Shown here piece after piece: positions 50,001 to 62,405 of a DNA stretch of 64,000 bases; position 1 is the stretch's first letter; each line of letters starts with the position of its first letter. Both the position numbers and the translations under genes were made by a program. The DNA comes from Chondrosia reniformis (lineage: Eukaryota; Porifera; Demospongiae; Chondrillida; Chondrillidae). The notes beneath the pieces are model-generated. The model did no database searches, was not told the DNA's origin, and saw nothing but the letters and a program-made list of their open reading frames with translations. The DNA is taken from NCBI GenBank assembly GCA_947172415.1, contig OX359194.1, forward strand, positions 6,206,401-6,270,400, written 5' to 3'.

Positions 50001-53000
50001 CATCATATTTATGCTTAGCATGTACTGTATGTATACACATACGTATGTACATATACGTATATACAGTGTATTTTAGTATTTTAATCATCCTCTTCAGTGA
50101 GACCAACTATTTCAGTTATAAGAGAAGCTTTTGATACTGTTTTTCATGATGGTCAACTGGAAAGGGAGGAAGGATCTACTATCACTCTCCAATGCACAGC
50201 TAGTGGACTACCTCAACCTTCCATACAATGGTTGAGAAATGAAGCTATACTACAAGGAGATGGAACACGCGTGACAGTTACATCCACCCCTGATTCTGAA
50301 AATGGTGATGGTATCTTGAATAGAACCAGCTCCTTACATTTTACCAGACTGCAGTTAAGTGATGCTGCACAGTACTCCTGTAGAGCAGTGAGTGGATTTG
50401 TGGCTCCCATTATTGGTCAAAATGTGTGGCAATTTGATCTTTTGGTAAAAGGTGAGATCACAGAATGGTATTCCTATATAGAGTAAATATAAACTACCAA
50501 TAATGTGGGGAGTATGCCTTTACGTATGTGTACAGGTGTTGTAGAATTTATCTCTATTATGTATTTACAATATGCGTGCGTACAGTACATACTGTATATC
50601 CTCATATATTTGTATATGGATACAATAGATATATATATATACGTACATTATCATGAGTATACTAATTTATGAGACTCAGCAACAATTGTATTTAAAAACA
50701 AATTGAACGTTTCGACCCGGAGGTCTTCATCAGCATAATCATACATTATCATATACATACGTATATATATTAAACTGGTAGATCTCCAAGTAGCCTTGTC
50801 AGTAGCTAGGGTTATCAGGGTTTTAATGTGAACCTTTAAAATGTTATTATAGCCTTTAATAACTGTGATTCTGGTCCATGTCAAAATGGAGGCAGCTGTA
50901 TTGATGGAATTGATGACTTTACTTGTATGTGTACTGCCTTTTCAAGTGGATACTATGCAGGGAAAACATGTTCTGAAGGTAAACAAGTTTATATATACTT
51001 ATGTCTTTAGATTGTAGAGGTGTTGTGCATTTATATACTTCATAAAGCTGTATTTTATATATATATACCACACTGTGATTATCTAATATATAGAATTTAT
51101 TTTATAGACTTTCTCTATGTATGTACGTACGTATACGTATGTATATTCGTAGTATTATTTCAAGGAAATTGTGGATATTAATGTTGATTTCATTGTAGAG
51201 GTCATTGAAAATACTCCACCTGTAATCACTGAAGATCCAGAAGACAAAGATGTAGCTCTGTATAGTTCAGTAACTCTATCTTGTTTGGCAGAAGGCAACC
51301 CTGAGCCCCTTATTCAGTGGTACATAGATGATAAGCCTTTAAATGTGTTTGGCCAAGCGTATACAATCAGTTCTGTTCAACCAAATGACAGAGGATTTTA
51401 CCACTGTAAAGCCATCAGTATAGCATTTAGTGACATAGTTGATTCAAAGCCTGCATTAATCTTGATTAAAGGTACGTACGTACACCTGTACATATCAATA
51501 TGGAATGTGAACATACATATGTACGTATATAGTGAAAATTAATACTTTATTGATGTACGTATGTATATATGTTTTATATTTGAAGGACTTATTCAGCAGA
51601 CAGTTACTATTGACTTGTCCCGTAGAAGGAGAAGGCAGGACAGTGAATACAGTAGTTTTATAGAAGAAGTGGGTTCATTGGTATTGTAAGTACATACATA
51701 ATATGATAATATATATACGTACGTATGGGTACTGTACATTATTTACCTACAGTATATATATGTATGTAGTCAAATTAATGTATACACTCCATGTATATAT
51801 GTACAAGTAAATAAAAAACATTTACAAAAATGATGTTAGAAGTAGAAATGGCAGTGTTCACTAATACATCTGCAAAAAGCATCGAAACAAGACACTGATT
51901 ATATGATAAGGCTAATCATACAGAAGTTGCATATATACTGAAATTTAAGTAACTTAACCATACACTTCTGTGTTTGGGCGCACTAACCTTAAGTAGGAAT
52001 GGTGCGCCCAAACACAGAAGTGTATGGTTAAGTTACTTAAATTTCAGTATATATGCAACTTCTGTATGATTAGCCTTATCATATAATCAGTGTCTTGTTT
52101 CGATGCTTTTTGCAGATGTATTAGTGAACACTGCCATTTCTACTTCTAACATCATTTTTGTAAATGTTTTTTATTTACTTGTATTCCCCCTTTTTTCCTC
52201 TTAATATTACTTGTTTTAAATTGATTTGAAAGTTTTCTTGGCGAAGATCTCAAAATAACGTCTTAGACAAGAGAAATCTGCCGAAAACCATGATCTCTTA
52301 ATTAAAAAATGGCGTCCGAGAAGACCACAATTTTCGCTCTTCACAATTAACATGCTTATTGTAGAGCGCATTCAGATTTAGGGCTGTCTATTCCCTAGTT
52401 CCGAAATATTTATGACGATTTATAACTAGTACGTGCCCGCACAAGTTCGCATATTAGCGCTAGTCTATTCAATAAAAGAAGAAGAAGAAGAAGAAGAAAA
52501 AATGAATTTTGGAAGTGGGTCTATTCCTAGTTAGCCGCTTTTTGAACGCTATAGAGCGTGTAGAGCGTCGAAACATGTTTTGGCATTTAGGAAAGCGTGC
52601 ATTAATCGCTGCAAATAACCGAATATAACCGAAAATCGCTTCGTTGGCGATTTATTAGGTGTTGATTGCTAATACATTGGATAGGGCGGCCATTTTTTTT
52701 TCCGGCCATTCCTGCTTAGAGAGTACTACCGTACTCTCTGATATGCATATTAATATACAGCTATGTACTGTATATCCGTAGCTTGATTATACATCTTAAT
52801 CTCAGGTCAATGCTCTCTTATCTGGTATGGAGCTTACACTTCAGAGTGGCAATGGTACTCTGAAATCAGAGATAATAAGTGTTTCTTCTCTACCTGATGC
52901 TCCTGATAACATTCTTCTAGTGACCACTGTCACTGACACAGATCAGTCCACGGAAATCCCCCAGTTGTCCACTCTACTGGCAGCACCGCTGCAAGAGGTC

Positions 53001-56000
53001 GTCCAGGAAGCATCTCAAGTCATCAACCAACCATTTCAAGTGTCTCAAATTGTTAGATTTGGTAGGTTTATGTTCAAGATGTATGTATATACGTACCTAC
53101 CTATACGTAGGTATAGGTAGGTAGATACATAGATGCATATCTGTGTATATACATATATACATATACATGTAGATGGTTGTCCAGCTGAAGAAACTTTGTG
53201 TGGAAACATCGGTGGTGTTTATTGGCCAGAGACGGAGATAGGTGGGGAATCCAGGCAACCATGTCCATGTGGTGTTAGCTCCACAACATTTGAAGATCTT
53301 GATTTGGTAGCCACAAGAGAATGCAGAGGAGATTTTGAAACTGGTGCAAAATGGAGTAGTCCAGAATGTTCTAACTGCAACTTAACAGGAGTGACCAGAG
53401 CTTTGTGTGAACTTGTCAATGTAAGACAAGTTTATATAATTAATTTAATCCTTCTTCCAATATTTAATTAAATTAAATAAGCTCCTTCATATACATAATA
53501 GCTATTTATATAAAGTCTCCATGGTTACATTGACCTATATGTTGGTGAGTTCTCCTCCATTAACTACATGTGTCACAGTTTGGGCAGCTCTATATACTGT
53601 ACATCTATACCTCCTACCTTATAGATATACGTATATACACTTATATATACGTACCTATTGTACACAATTATTAATATTACATATAGATGTGCAACCTCAG
53701 TTGAATAACTTGAATACTCCAAATATATAGACATCCAGTAAAATGGCAGCTTTAAGTGTATTTAATGGTTAATTTGATTTCTCTGCCACTATGGCGACAT
53801 TTTAAAGGGTAACTGTACCTATTGGAGCAATTTGTCAACTCAATAGAGTCTTTTGTTATGATTTTAAGCTTGAAAGTTGTTAACATTTTAAGACACCATT
53901 TTCTTTGATATACAGCTATTACCTCTTCAATGTCAGGAATGTGAGAATGACAATATGCATACTGTAATAAGCCACTCACACTTCGGCCAATAAGGTTGTA
54001 TATACCTACACAATCATGCATGTGTTCAACATTCTCTTTTTAGATTGACAATGGAGCTCAGTTGGCGAGTGCTTTAGTAACAGTTACAGACAATGCAGAG
54101 GAACTGAGAACTGAAGATGTCGCTTTGAGCGCTGATCTCTTGGAAGTTATTCCTACCTCAGAAGTTCAAGGAGATGAGAGAGTAAGCTTGAGATTTTTTT
54201 TATACTCATCATGCTACCTGTAATTCATGCAGCTCATCTAATATTGACATACGTACATACTTATCCAACATTTCAAACATAATACATATATATATATTGT
54301 GAAAAATCAGGACATTATCACTAAATGTTTTTATATAAAAAAGGTGTATTAAACATTATTATATACTATTCTAGTGTACATTTACTGCATGTGTGTATGT
54401 ACTAGTTATTACATGCCATTGTGAGCGTGTAATAAGTGGTTTATCGCTAAATTAATCGCTTACTTCTGTGTTTGATCTTTGTAAGTACTGATTGATTTGC
54501 AATTAGTGGTGTTTGTGTTGCTAGCCATGCCTATATTGAAGATGCGTGGGGGCTGTTCTGCCTTAAAGCCATATAAGGAGGTGTTAGGGGCGCTTATGTG
54601 TTTCTGGCAGTGCTGGTAACCCGTTTACCTGCACACCTTTCCCTTTGATGTATGACGTCATCATGCAATAAGCTGTATTATTCATAGGAGATTGTGCAAT
54701 ACCAAATGTTTAGCTATATACTATTTACTAATGGTTTACCTAACTTCAATATACATATACGTATATCATCTATAAAAGGTGACCTTAGATATACTGGGAA
54801 CAGTAGATCAGTTGGCTAGTGCACCACAAGAATCAATTAGAGCAAGTCAACAAAGTACAAATTCCTCATCAAGGTATATACATATACATATGTATATGGC
54901 ATGTGCACTTTTTCTGAAAGGAAAATATCTATTTTGATGATATGTGTGTTTATGAACCTCTTCTACAAATATATCTACTCAAGCACTTATTTTTCATCTC
55001 TCAGATTACTAGATATTCTTCAGACAGTCACTGAAAATGTTCCATTGGAGGAAAATGGAACTTTACAGTTTTTTGGAGAATCCTTTGGTCTTCAAGTACA
55101 GGCAGTAATGGTTGATCCCGAGACACCCCTAGTACCAGACCTGTCCAGCATTGCTGACAGCATTGCTAATAACTCTAACATGAGGCCTCCCTTAGCCAAC
55201 ATAGCTCTACCGGGATCAGCCATTCCCAACAGTACTGCACTCCGTGTCTCAGCTGCCCTGTACACTAATGCCACACTATTCCAACAGAGTAGTAGCTCTC
55301 TGCTTTTCTCAAATGAAACAGAAGTGGGAAGTGTAGTGGTTTCATTTTCTATCTTTGGAAATGGACAAGAAATATCTGATTTGGAGGAGTCTGTGACAAT
55401 TACTTTGGGAATAATGAATCAGGTATAACAAAATGTTTGGAAAAAATAGGGAAACTTTAAGATCTAAAGCATTGATATCATCATCATTAAACTCTGGATA
55501 TTACCCCTGCCCACTCATGTCTCCTGAGGAGTGTAATGAGCTAATGGGCGGAACTGAAGTTTACTTGATGAGAACCAGAGTCTCCCCTAGCCACTCAAAA
55601 AGATGGTTGAGACATAGACAGCCCCATTACCCTCCTTAGGTGACATGAGTGGGCAGGGGTAATATCCAGAGTTCAATGATGATGAAAACAAAATATTTAT
55701 GTAGTTGCTAATGTTCATGCATACATCTTACCTTTTATCTCTTTCACTGTATACATATGTATATACTATATATAAATCATTCTTTAGGGTTATTTTCCAA
55801 GGTGTGCATTTTGGAATTTTTCTTTGGATCGTACGTATACACAGATTTATAATGATACTTATATATACAGTATATCAATACATTTACTATATGTATTATG
55901 TAATTGATTAATCTTGTATACTATATATATATACAGTATATACAAGTCCAGGGAGACATTCTATACTATATATACACATTCCTTGTATTCTTTTAGGTAA

Positions 56001-58815
56001 CTTTGGTGCTTGGGACAATTCTGGTTGTGATCTTGTTAATTCAACAAATAACTATATTGTTTGTGAATGTGATCACTTGACAAACTTTGCAATTCTTTTG
56101 GTATGTTTCATCTGAAATAGCAGCTACTTAGAATTGGGTCATTTTCAGCTATTCCTTTATAATTTAACAGTTAATGCGTTACAAATATTTCAAAAAACAG
56201 CTGAAAATGACCCAATTTTTCAATAGCTACTATATGTAAGACTTTTAGCAGATGCTGCAGCTGATAATACACCTACTATTTGTACACGTTATACTGTATA
56301 GTCTATTGTTGGTATTTTATATTATACTTTAGGATATTTTTCCAGATGTACCGGGACCGACTGATGATCTTACATTGCAGAACCAGTTCCTGACAGCTGT
56401 ATCATACATTGGAACAAGTATATCCATCATTTGCCTTATTCTAACAATAGTACCTTATTTAGCAGACAAGTAAGCTAAAACATTGCATACGCACATATAC
56501 ATATAAGTAAATCATGAATAATTGAAGTGATTGAAGAAACTGCACACATCACAATAACTCTACACTCTACAGGGACATCAACCATCCTGTAATGATGTAC
56601 CTTAATATTATTTGCAGAGATATGCATTTTGAATCACTTAATCAATCAATCAATCAATAAATCAGTATAGACATACCTATATCTCCTAGACAGGAAATCA
56701 TCCTTAAAAGAAATAGGAAGTAAAAGTACAAACGGTTCACATGAACCATTTAAAATTGTCTATCCACCTTTCCTTGGTCTTCCTCGAGGCCATTTTCCTT
56801 CCACCTTTCCTTTAAACACTCTCCTTACACAACTTCCACTATTAATTTTATTACTTACATTTCAATTTAATAATATGTTACCTATGTATGTATGCTTAAC
56901 TTATCACATAAATACTGTAGCTGTCTTATTTTGATTTTTGGAATTTTTCTATTTATAACTGGTATGTATAAAAGTCACTATGCAGCTCTCTCTTTTACTG
57001 AACTACATAGATGTGCAGTATATGTATACAATAATCACAGAAATGTTTCAATCATTTTTCATCATTCAGTAGTTTAATAGTCTGACCAGCTGCACCTCAG
57101 TTACCTTGCCTATCATTTCCTGTGGGAGGGGTCATATAACTCATGAAAAATCTAAGATACCATTTTCCTACATGCTATGCCTATTCTGTAAAAGAGCCTA
57201 TAGGGGAACTAAACCTGAACAGAGCTTTGGATGAGGATACAGGAGTCTTTTCTTCCTTCTTTTCCCTTCTTTCATCTTCTTCTCCACTGGGTCAAACAGC
57301 CGTTTCTGGGAATTCCACCCTTCATCAGTGATCCTGGGAGTCTTTGTCTTTTTCTTTATCTTGATCTTCTGTGAATCCTCATATATATCCTGAAATCCTG
57401 TATATCCTATATATATATATATATCCTGTGAATCCTCATATATAATACATCACATATAACACACATGCATATTCCACCTTAATGTTTTCCACTTAGGACA
57501 CTTCGACAAGGAATCCACAGACAGCTCCTGATTAATCTCTGTGTAGCCCTCACAGGGTTGTATGCTACCTTCATAGTCAGCACCTTCTCAATGGCAGTGT
57601 GGCAGTGGTGCATTGTCATATCTGCTTTAATGCAGTACTTCTTCCTGGCTACCTTCTTCTGGATGACTGCAGAAGCTATCAATCTGTATCGAAAGCTGGT
57701 GCAAGTGTTCAAACCTGATATCAAAAACTATATAGCTATTGCCATGGCAACATGCTGGGGTAAGATGGATTATATTTGAGAATACTACATTAGTTAGCAT
57801 TTTAACATTATATGCCATAATACATCATTCCATATTTTAAACTTTCAGTTGTTCCAGTCTTCATAGTAGCATTCTCCTTAGCTCCAAGATATCAGAACTA
57901 CTTCCATCAGAACTTGTAAGTTTATTGTGCATATACACACATATATACAATGTTTTTACGTACGTACGTACAGTATATATAGGATTTATAAACCCTAGTT
58001 TTCTGAGTTGTATATATTACAAATCCCTTTTAATACTCCACTTTAGCTGTCGTGTTTATGATTACTCCTTCTACTTTGGAGTGATTATCCCTTTTGGACT
58101 GGTCTACATCTTCAATTGGTTCACCTTCATTCTCATAATGGTCTTTCTGTCTTCAAGACCCAACTTGAAGAAGGAAGGCAGCAAGAAGGCCAACTACCGC
58201 AAGTTGAAAGAAAGCCTGTGGGTCGCTATGGGACTGTCGGTACTCTTTGGACTGGGATGGGGTATCGGACTCCTAGCCACCACAGGACTGCCTTCATTTA
58301 TTAATATAATCTTTGAATGGGCATTCACAATAATGACAGCATTTCAAGGATTAATCATATTCATTCTCTACTGCTTGAGAGCAGCTGAAGCGAGGAAGGT
58401 CTGGAAGAGGATTCTGTGCTGTGAGAGCAAGAGACATAAACATTCATTGGAGCCAAGTAGCAGTGGATGGACTGGTACGCTAGCTACAAAGATTACCACT
58501 CTAGGAAGACGTACTTCACGATCCCTTGCCAAAAGGTTTACTGCAAAGAAGACATCTATAAATGGATCAACAGAAACTGGTCAAATTATATCAAATCCTT
58601 CTATTCAGGAGAGTAAGACAGAGCCAAGCTCTTTCAAGTTTGTATCAGAGCAAACAAGTAGCCACCAAAGCCATCAGGATTCCCAGCAGTTTCTGTTTCA
58701 AAGTGTAGATATACATCTGCAACCAACTGCGACTGAAAAAGGTAATGCCGTGGCTCAAAAGGATTTGTGTTCATTTGATGAAAACATACAAATACAAGTA
58801 GAGGATCCTATGTAA
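38034..58815 (+). CDS. Giant adhesion GPCR with Ig-FN3 array, copy B
   Basis: Paralogue of copy A in tandem. 39 exons sum to 10839 bp (3612 residues plus TAA), all phases closing. Exons outside the array: 38034-38112 (signal), 38866-39147 (FN3), 45489-45797 (FN3), 46040-46375 and 46513-46782 (Ig), 47329-47643 (FN3, two codons shorter than A), 48347-48655, 49036-49317, 49510-49794, 50098-50451 (Ig), 50853-50978 (EGF), 51199-51471 (Ig), 51586-51680 (SRRRRRQD site), 52806-53061, 53173-53420 (HormR), 54044-54181, 54779-54873, 55005-55422 (GAIN), 55788-55830 and 55997-56100 (GPS), 56333-56469, 57497-57759, 57849-57915, 58047-58815 (7TM, tail). It differs from A by two fewer Ig-FN3 pairs and one missing FN3. 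From 54804 it appears base-identical to copy A from 30432, so the signalling half is the same protein under a different ectodomain. Confidence 0.88.
38358..38438 (-). repeat. Retroelement 3' tail in intron 1 of copies B and C
   Basis: An (ATT)n/(GTT) tract next to TGCATCATGTGCTGGACGCA; the reverse complement resembles the segment before the TAA repeat at 4705-4780. Repeated at about 62730-62810. Confidence 0.35.
39422..45422 (+). repeat. Copy B Ig-FN3 tandem exon array (8 Ig, 7 FN3; period 808 bp)
   Basis: Ig exons: 39422-39766, 40230-40574, 41038-41382, 41846-42190, 42654-42998, 43462-43806, 44270-44614, 45078-45422. FN3 exons: 39829-40146, 40637-40954, 41445-41762, 42253-42570, 43061-43378, 43869-44186, 44677-44994. 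Sizes and intron lengths equal those of copy A. B units share private states, such as [23 protein letters not shown] and AVNKLQNG where A has SIPTDDQ, GCDDT and AFNKLQNG, so each array has homogenised separately. The last Ig again ends without the usual cysteine (EVLLY). Confidence 0.92.
48741..48976 (-). repeat. Dispersed intronic repeat, copy B intron (first)
   Basis: Positional counterpart of 25270-25505, nearly identical, so inherited through the tandem duplication. Confidence 0.75.
50640..50780 (-). mobile_element. Penelope-like end fragment with hammerhead-ribozyme core (copy B)
   Basis: Minus strand: CTGATGA (50733-50727), stem II GACC-TCCG-GGTC with four perfect pairs and a tetraloop, then GAAAC (50713-50709). 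Counterpart of 27225-27310 but better paired. Stems I and III cannot be confirmed by eye. Confidence 0.6.
51802..52741 (+). mobile_element. Foldback element with perfect 182-bp arms (intron of copy B)
   Basis: Arms 51802-51983 and 52002-52183 are exact reverse complements by direct comparison, separated by 18 bp. About 530 bp of unique sequence follows, with AAAAATGGCG near 52306, a GAAGAAGAAG run at 52479-52498 and many CpGs. It ends in hairpin 52718-52739 (AGAGAGTAC / GTACTCTCT, loop TACC). The matching intron of copy A (28224-28441) lacks it, so it inserted after the A/B duplication. The loop carries TAAGTAGGAATGG, inverted at the right end as CCATTCCTGCTTA, suggesting older terminal repeats. 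No protein encoded. Confidence 0.75.
55479..55684 (+). mobile_element. MITE, duplicate of 31107-31312
   Basis: Identical to the copy A element, offset 24372 bp; intron before the GPS micro-exon of copy B. Confidence 0.85.
56133..56216 (+). repeat. Small inverted repeat, duplicate of 31761-31844
   Basis: Same 18-bp arms, offset 24372 bp. Confidence 0.65.
57143..57377 (-). repeat. Dispersed intronic repeat, copy B intron (second)
   Basis: Identical to 32771-33005, offset 24372 bp; in the TM1-TM2 intron of copy B. Confidence 0.75.
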
Positions 58816-59491
58816 ATAGTGGTAGTGATTCATTGGCAGATCAAAGTCAAGATAAAAGATAAAGTACAATAATAATGACTACATGGATGTCACTGCATTA
58901 ACAGCTTAAATATCTCCATACATGCACACATATGAAAATAATAAGTACATTGCCAGATTCTGTCATTTCATATTCTTTAAAATGTAACCATATAAATGGG
59001 CATGTCAGCTTGTATATGCTGATAAAGGAACTTGAAATTACATGTACAATAATATTAATAATAATTAGTGTGCATGACCATATATAATTACCTTCGTAGG
59101 AAGGAAACGTAAACATGAATGGCCATGGAGCATTGCTGTGGTAATAATATATAGTTTATGATCATGTGACAATGATTACCATGTGGTTTGATTAATTGAA
59201 TATAATAAGCCAGTGAAATATAACCTTTTTAACAAAAAAGCCCAAAATACGTAATACATACGGCATGGGCGTAGATTTGGGGTGGTGCCATAAGCAATAT
59301 AATATTATATCGCAACCGCCCTCCCAAAATCTCGATATTGAAAACATGATAAAAGCTCTCGTCAAGGCTATATCGTACAACAGCCAGTTATTTTGCTGTT
59401 GTTAACTCTCAGCCTTAGAGGTAAGGGTTGAATGTAGATTAGTCAAGTGTTTTGTATGCTGCAGTAATCCTAATTTTCTTCCAATATATAG

Positions 59492-60178
59492 CTTTTAGAG
59501 TTGTCAATTGTACAGAAACGTTTACTGGAGACCAATACTTTGAATTTTCAGTTTCACTTTTATCGCTGCCTGGAGAAGTTATAGAAACGTTAAATTTTGA
59601 TTCTGGAGAGGTATGAACCACCAGAATTACATACTATTGTACATCGGTCTGAAGGAACAAGATGTGCATAGGGCGTCCATGGCCATGGGTTGCAACCTAA
59701 ATTGCACCTTTTGCAAAATTTCAAATACGACTTTAGATCAATATTTTGTCATTATGCAGAGAACCGGAGCTGTACCTACCGATTGCAAGGTTAACGTTAA
59801 TAATAGAAGAATCAACCCCGTTTGGTAATAAGAAGCGCTGTTCTATCGCGTACAGGCGAAAGGCGACGCTGTGTACGGAAAACCCCAATCCTGTCCGGAA
59901 ATCCCCTACTTTACCTGGATGGCAATGATGACGTTACAACTCTGCCTAATGGCTGAAATTATGGAAAATTTGCATTTTATCTCTACGACTTTGACATCAG
60001 TACAAAATCAACTCAAATATACAGCTACTTCAGTATCAGGAATGATTCATTGATTGAAATTGTCAGGCATCCCTTGGAGCTATATACTAATAACATCACC
60101 AATTTTGAACTCAATATGGTCTGCACAGATTTTGGTAGTCCACAGTCTCTAAGAACATTACTAATTTCTAAACTCTCA
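59492..60178 (+). pseudogene. Broken cadherin-like fragment, duplicate
   Basis: Identical to 35120-35806 including the in-frame TGA and frame change, so both were copied after decay. Confidence 0.4.
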
Positions 60179-61071
60179 GTATGCTTATACATACCTACGT
60201 ATATAGGAGACAGCCTCTAGGTACCTGAGTGATGCAGATCTGATTAACCGGATGGACTGGACTAGAGACAAAGTGAGATTGTTAGGAGCTGCATACCTAC
60301 GTACATACACACATACCTACATATATACAGAACATGTACATGGGGTAAAGTGAGTTGATTGCACTGTACAAAGGCTATGGTGATTGATGAATAATGTTCC
60401 TGAAACCAATACGTACTTCATATTCCAATTATGATATAACATGTCCTATCTTGGCTTTACATCCTGATCACCTGTAATAACTAAAATTACTAAATACCTG
60501 CCAGTGTAGTGCATGTATCCATAGTGAAAGAACTCAAACTATTCATCTTTTACGTATATTGTTATACTATACAGTACATATATACGAAATTTGACTTTTT
60601 GTATGTACATATATATGTATATGTACATCCTTGTATATACAACTGTTTGTGTATGCACTACGTACGTAGTATACTTTACTGAGACAAGTTTATTATGGTA
60701 ATTTAAAAGAAATCATGCTTTCTAAGGATCATATCTATTTCCCCAAATTGTTTTTCAATAATCAGTTCAAGGTAATACATTATGAATGCCTCATGGGATA
60801 TTATCCTTCAAATGTACGTATATACGTACGTAAGTTTTTATTTTTGTCAGACATGATTAAGATGACTGATCACCAGATTATAATCACACTGCATAGATAC
60901 ATATTTACAATGAATGTTGATTAGATAATATGTAAATGACTCCCATATATACGTATGTGTATATAGACAGTACATGTATAATTGTGCTACGTATATCTAT
61001 ATATATATGTATATACATCTAATTATAAAGTCTGTTTACTTTAGCTATCAACAACAAAATTGTATTGGGTT

Positions 61072-61997
61072 GAACATTTTGACATTTAGGTCTTCATCAA
61101 CAATGAGAAATAATTGCAAGCGATAGTTTAAATATAAAGGATAACATAAGTTGAAAATTGATTCAATTTGAATCAATTCACACCAAATAATGTCCTTCCA
61201 AATTGGATCGAATGACATGCCCTGTTCCATGCTTATGTGTTGGTCTGGATATGTATTTCCTCTTTAATTTTACTTGTGCTGTCCCCTTTGGATCACCTCA
61301 GCACCCTCCCATTTGTTGATATATGGACATGCACTATACATATAGTACTGCTATTGAGTCGTTGATGTCACCTCTCTTCACTGATCTCTTGTGCTCTAGA
61401 TCTCTTATTCTTTCATGGATGGTTTTGGATGTTTCCCCTACATACATACATTTGGCCATATTCACATGGGATTCTATAGATGACTCCACTAGTCGTAACT
61501 GATTGGTCTGTCTTCACTCTTGTCAGAATGGACTGAGTGTATTGCTGGATTTGTGGACCACAGTTGCACCCATGGGTCTGCAGGTTCTCTGTAAGTTCTC
61601 ACTTAGTCCCCTTTCACATAGGTGAGACACAGGATCCCCTTGTGTTTTCAGTGACTGGGTGGATTCTACTAGCTAGTGCAATTTTGTTTTCTAGATATTC
61701 TTTAAATGATCCTTGGGTAATGATTCTTCTCAAAGGCACACTAGCAGATGTTGGAGTTCCTCCTGTGGGCTTTCTGGTGAGCAAATGTCATGTGCTCTTT
61801 TCATTAAGCAGGAGATTGTCCCAAGTTTGATGGCAGGTTGGTGGTTGGCTCTGAAGCAGATCAGTATGAGTTGGTTTCCTATAGATGACCATGCTTGGGA
61901 TTTACCATTCCTTGTAACTAGGACATCCAAAAGTGGTAGTTGCCCTTGATAATCCTCCTCCATGGTGAATTGTATGGGTTCTCTCAAGATATCCAAT
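61072..61997 (-). mobile_element. Penelope-like remnant, duplicate
   Basis: Identical to 36700-37625, offset 24372 bp, with the same frameshifts. Confidence 0.75.
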
Positions 61998-62405
61998 GTA
62001 GTTCGTGCAAAAACAGGATCTAATTTCGAAAGGTCTTAGAATGACACTCCCAGTAAGATAACAAACCTTAAGGGTGTCAGGTTATGTCCAAAGAGTGATA
62101 TATTCAAATTTCATAGAAACATTCTTGTCTCCATTTTTGAAACTAAATAGAATCCCCCTCACACATTCCAATCACACAGTATTCACAACAGTATATTATT
62201 CTGTTTATATAGTTAGGAAGTATGTATGTATAGATGTCATAGTGAAGATACTTAACTGCACCAGAAGTGGTAGATTTTCTTATTAAATCTTTGGAAGTGT
62301 TCCACTTTTGAAGACTGAAAGTAAAATATAGTCTTCAAAGGTTAAGTTGTCCTAAAGATCTGCCTACAGCCAAAAGGAGCACATCTACAGATATCAGGTA
62401 GTAAA

